A program made the translations under genes and the position numbers. DNA of 7,843 nt from an uncultured Veillonellaceae bacterium (GTDB lineage: Bacteria > Bacillota > Negativicutes > Veillonellales > Dialisteraceae): the NCBI GenBank assembly GCA_958439155.1, contig CAUBUJ010000076.1:1-7843 (forward strand), in the 5' to 3' direction. The notes under the pieces are model-generated. The model saw only the letters and a program-made list of their open reading frames with translations. It did no database searches and was not told the origin of the DNA. Positions 5,879 to 7,843 of the stretch are shown here, piece after piece; positions within the stretch are counted from its first letter, which is position 1, and each line of letters begins with the position of its first letter.

Positions 5879-7681
5879 TCAGACGAGCAGATCCTTTTCT
5901 TTTTTGATATCCAGCTTGATATGCAGTTCTTTCAGCTGCTTTTCGGTGACCACATTCGGTGCCTGGGTCATCTGATCAATGGCGCTCTGCGTCTTCGGGA
6001 AGGCGATCACGTCACGAATGGTCGAGCAGTGGAGCATGAGCATCACCAGACGGTCAAGGCCGATGGCAATCCCCGCATGGGGCGGCGCGCCGTACTTGAA
6101 AGCATCCAGGAGGAAGCCGAATTTTTCCTGCGCTTCTTCCGGAGAAATGCCGATCGCCTTGAACACCTTTTCCTGGAGATCTTCCTGGTAAATACGGAGG
6201 CTGCCGCCGCCGGCTTCCACGCCGTTCAGCACCATATCATAGGCCTTGGCATAGACCTTTTCCGGATTGGTCAGAAGGTACTGCACATCTTCATCGCGGG
6301 GCGCGGTGAAAGGATGATGTTCCGCTACATAGCGCTTTTCTTCCTCGCTGTATTCGAACATGGGGAAATCGGTGACCCAGCGGAAGCAGAATTCGTTGGG
6401 ATCGATCAGGTTCATGCGGCGTCCCATTTCGAGACGGAGTTCGCCCAGCGCCTGAGCCACCACTTTCGGCTTGTCCGCGATGATGAGGATGAGGTCTCCC
6501 TCTTCCGCTTCGCAGGCCTTGCCGATTTCGCGGATCTTATCTTCTCCGAGGAACTTGGTGATCTGGCACTTCAGGCCGCCGTCTTTGAGGAAGCCGATCC
6601 ATGCCATGCCTTTGGCGCCGTAATGGCCGCAGTAATCCACCAGGCCGTCCAGCTCGCGCCGGGGAATGTCTGCGTCGCCCTTCACGTTGATCGCCTTCAC
6701 CACGCCGCCGTTATCAAGAACATTCCGGAATACACGGAAATCGCAGTCCCGGAGCAGGTCGGAAATGTTGTAGAAATGCATATCAAAGCGGAGATCCGGC
6801 TTGTCAGAACCGTACAGATTCATAGCGTCATCCCACTTGATCCGCTTGAAAGGAATCGGAATGTCGATATTGAGAACGGACTTGAAGACCTTCTGCATCA
6901 TATGTTCCATCAGGTCAAGGATGAAATCCTGGTCTTCAAAAGACAGTTCCATATCAAGCTGGGTAAATTCCGGCTGGCGGTCTGCCCGGAGATCTTCATC
7001 GCGGAAGCACCGCGCCACCTGGAAGTACCGTTCAAAACCGGATACCATGAGGAGCTGCTTGAAAAGCTGCGGAGACTGGGGCAGCGCGTAGAACTTGCCC
7101 GGATTCACGCGGCTCGGCACCAGGTAGTCCCGGGCGCCTTCCGGCGTGCTCTTCGTCAGCATAGGCGTCTCGATTTCCAGGAATCCGTTGTCATCGAGGA
7201 ACGACCGCATGCAGTGGGTAATCTTGTGGCGGAGAATGAGATGCTTCTGCATTTCCGGACGGCGCAGATCAATGTAGCGGTACCGGAGACGGACGTTTTC
7301 ATCCACATCAATGCCGTCTTCCACATAGAAGGGAGGAGTCTTTGCTTTATTAAGAATCCGCAGCTCGGAAACGACCACTTCCACCTTGCCGGTCGGCATC
7401 TTTGGATTGATCGTATCTGCGCTTCTGTCTCTCACCTTGCCTCTGACAGCAAGAACATATTCATTTCTGACAGCTTCCGCTTTGTGGAAGGCTTCCAGCC
7501 CGTACTGCGGGGAAAGCACCAGCTGCACAATGCCGGAACGGTCACGGAGATCAATAAAAATCAGTCCCCCATGATCACGGCGTCTCTGCACCCAGCCGGC
7601 GAGAGTCAGTTCTTTTCCATTATCATTTTCTGTGACGGTGCCACATCCGCAGGATCTGCGCATGCCTGTCATTGTTTCCAT
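5879..7681 (-). CDS. aspS: Aspartyl-tRNA synthetase, bacterial type (class IIb), possibly non-discriminating
   Basis: AspRS joins aspartate to tRNA-Asp using ATP. The 600-residue length is normal for the bacterial type. Layout: OB-fold anticodon-binding domain at about 1-110 (GWVQRRRDHGG, IFIDLRDRSGIVQL); class II core from about 140 with motif 1 region RHKITHCMRSFLDDNGFLEIE, the flipping-loop region LTKSTPEGARDYLVPSR, PQSPQLFKQLL, motif 2 FRDEDLRADRQPEF at 226-239; the bacterial GAD insertion domain at about 290-425; then HHPFTAP, GGGSLRI and motif 3 GIAIGLDRL at 537-545. The start at 7681 has AGAGGTG (7688-7694) six bases upstream, favouring it over Met4 and Met7. His37 replaces E. coli Leu30 and Asp89 replaces E. 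coli Lys81. These positions discriminate tRNA-Asp from tRNA-Asn in studied enzymes, so it may also charge tRNA-Asn for GatCAB. The roughly 57-base leader is too short for a T-box. Confidence 0.98.
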   Translation of the reverse strand: METMTGMRRSCGCGTVTENDNGKELTLAGWVQRRRDHGGLIFIDLRDRSGIVQLVLSPQYGLEAFHKAEAVRNEYVLAVRGKVRDRSADTINPKMPTGKVEVVVSELRILNKAKTPPFYVEDGIDVDENVRLRYRYIDLRRPEMQKHLILRHKITHCMRSFLDDNGFLEIETPMLTKSTPEGARDYLVPSRVNPGKFYALPQSPQLFKQLLMVSGFERYFQVARCFRDEDLRADRQPEFTQLDMELSFEDQDFILDLMEHMMQKVFKSVLNIDIPIPFKRIKWDDAMNLYGSDKPDLRFDMHFYNISDLLRDCDFRVFRNVLDNGGVVKAINVKGDADIPRRELDGLVDYCGHYGAKGMAWIGFLKDGGLKCQITKFLGEDKIREIGKACEAEEGDLILIIADKPKVVAQALGELRLEMGRRMNLIDPNEFCFRWVTDFPMFEYSEEEKRYVAEHHPFTAPRDEDVQYLLTNPEKVYAKAYDMVLNGVEAGGGSLRIYQEDLQEKVFKAIGISPEEAQEKFGFLLDAFKYGAPPHAGIAIGLDRLVMLMLHCSTIRDVIAFPKTQSAIDQMTQAPNVVTEKQLKELHIKLDIKKEKDLLV

Positions 7682-7744
7682 ATACTACACCTCTTCATGA
7701 TTCATTGGCCCGGGGAAACCCCTGCCGCATTTGCATACTTACAC

Positions 7745-7773
7745 ATTATCGCACTTATTATGCAGATTGTCTA
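7745..7773 (-). promoter_or_regulatory. aspS promoter, sigma-A type with extended -10
   Basis: On the minus strand: -35 TAGACA (7768-7773, 5 of 6), a 17-base spacer ending in TGC, and -10 GATAAT (7745-7750, 5 of 6). Transcription would start near 7738. The leader then contains a short GC hairpin GGGG-TTT-CCCC (7712-7722) with no U-run, between the start and the ribosome binding site. A separate perfect TTGACA on the same strand at 7797-7802 has no well-spaced -10. Confidence 0.7.
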
Positions 7774-7843
7774 TATCCTGCATGCAGTGAGGTATGTGTC
7801 AAGTTTTTCTCGGTGAAATATTTGACTGCCCATGTTTACTGCT
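7774..7843. other. Upstream edge, no gene assigned
   Basis: The last 70 bases beyond the aspS promoter hold no recognisable gene. Short open frames run off the edge on the minus strand, but none resembles the C-terminus of a protein I know. It may be intergenic or the tail of an upstream gene. Confidence 0.4.

Noticed and set aside
5921..7816. 631-codon open frame on the plus strand, antisense to aspS
   Set aside because: Same effect of codon bias opposite a clear aspS; no domain or family resemblance. Similar shorter frames opposite hpf, yaaA and pepT were dropped for the same reason.

Overview
The window is an ordinary-looking chromosomal stretch from a Bacillota-type bacterium. All five protein genes lie on the minus strand: secA (3' end cut by the window edge), hpf (long form, also called raiA), yaaA, pepT and aspS. 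The order hpf then secA in the direction of transcription, the long-form HPF, strong AGGAGG-type ribosome binding sites and moderate GC content fit Bacillota. A Negativicutes member such as a Veillonellaceae relative is my guess from codon use and gene content; it is not proven.

Right to left, in the direction of transcription: aspS (5879-7681) has its own sigma-A-type promoter and ends in a hairpin terminator. pepT (4500-5735) and yaaA (3761-4498) are one nucleotide apart and form a likely two-gene operon. After yaaA comes a gap of about 560 bp without a protein gene. It holds a probable structured non-coding RNA on the minus strand (about 3407-3666), closed by a clear intrinsic terminator, then a short region with an inverted repeat and the hpf promoter. 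hpf (2665-3201) ends in its own terminator. secA starts from its own promoter (TTGACT, 17 bp, TAAAAT) and runs off the left edge, lacking only its C-terminal tail.

The most interesting item is the non-coding RNA. Its position directly upstream of hpf/raiA on the same strand, its length, its several GNRA-capped hairpins, its multibranched core and a possible pseudoknot match what is known of the raiA RNA family of Bacillota and Actinobacteria. No covariance search could be run, so the family call is inference. A second point of interest is the aspartyl-tRNA synthetase. It carries His where E. coli has Leu30 and Asp where E. coli has Lys81, which suggests a non-discriminating enzyme that also charges tRNA-Asn.

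Functionally the genes are linked only loosely: protein export (secA), ribosome hibernation (hpf and possibly the RNA), peroxide or iron stress (yaaA), peptide breakdown (pepT) and tRNA charging (aspS).
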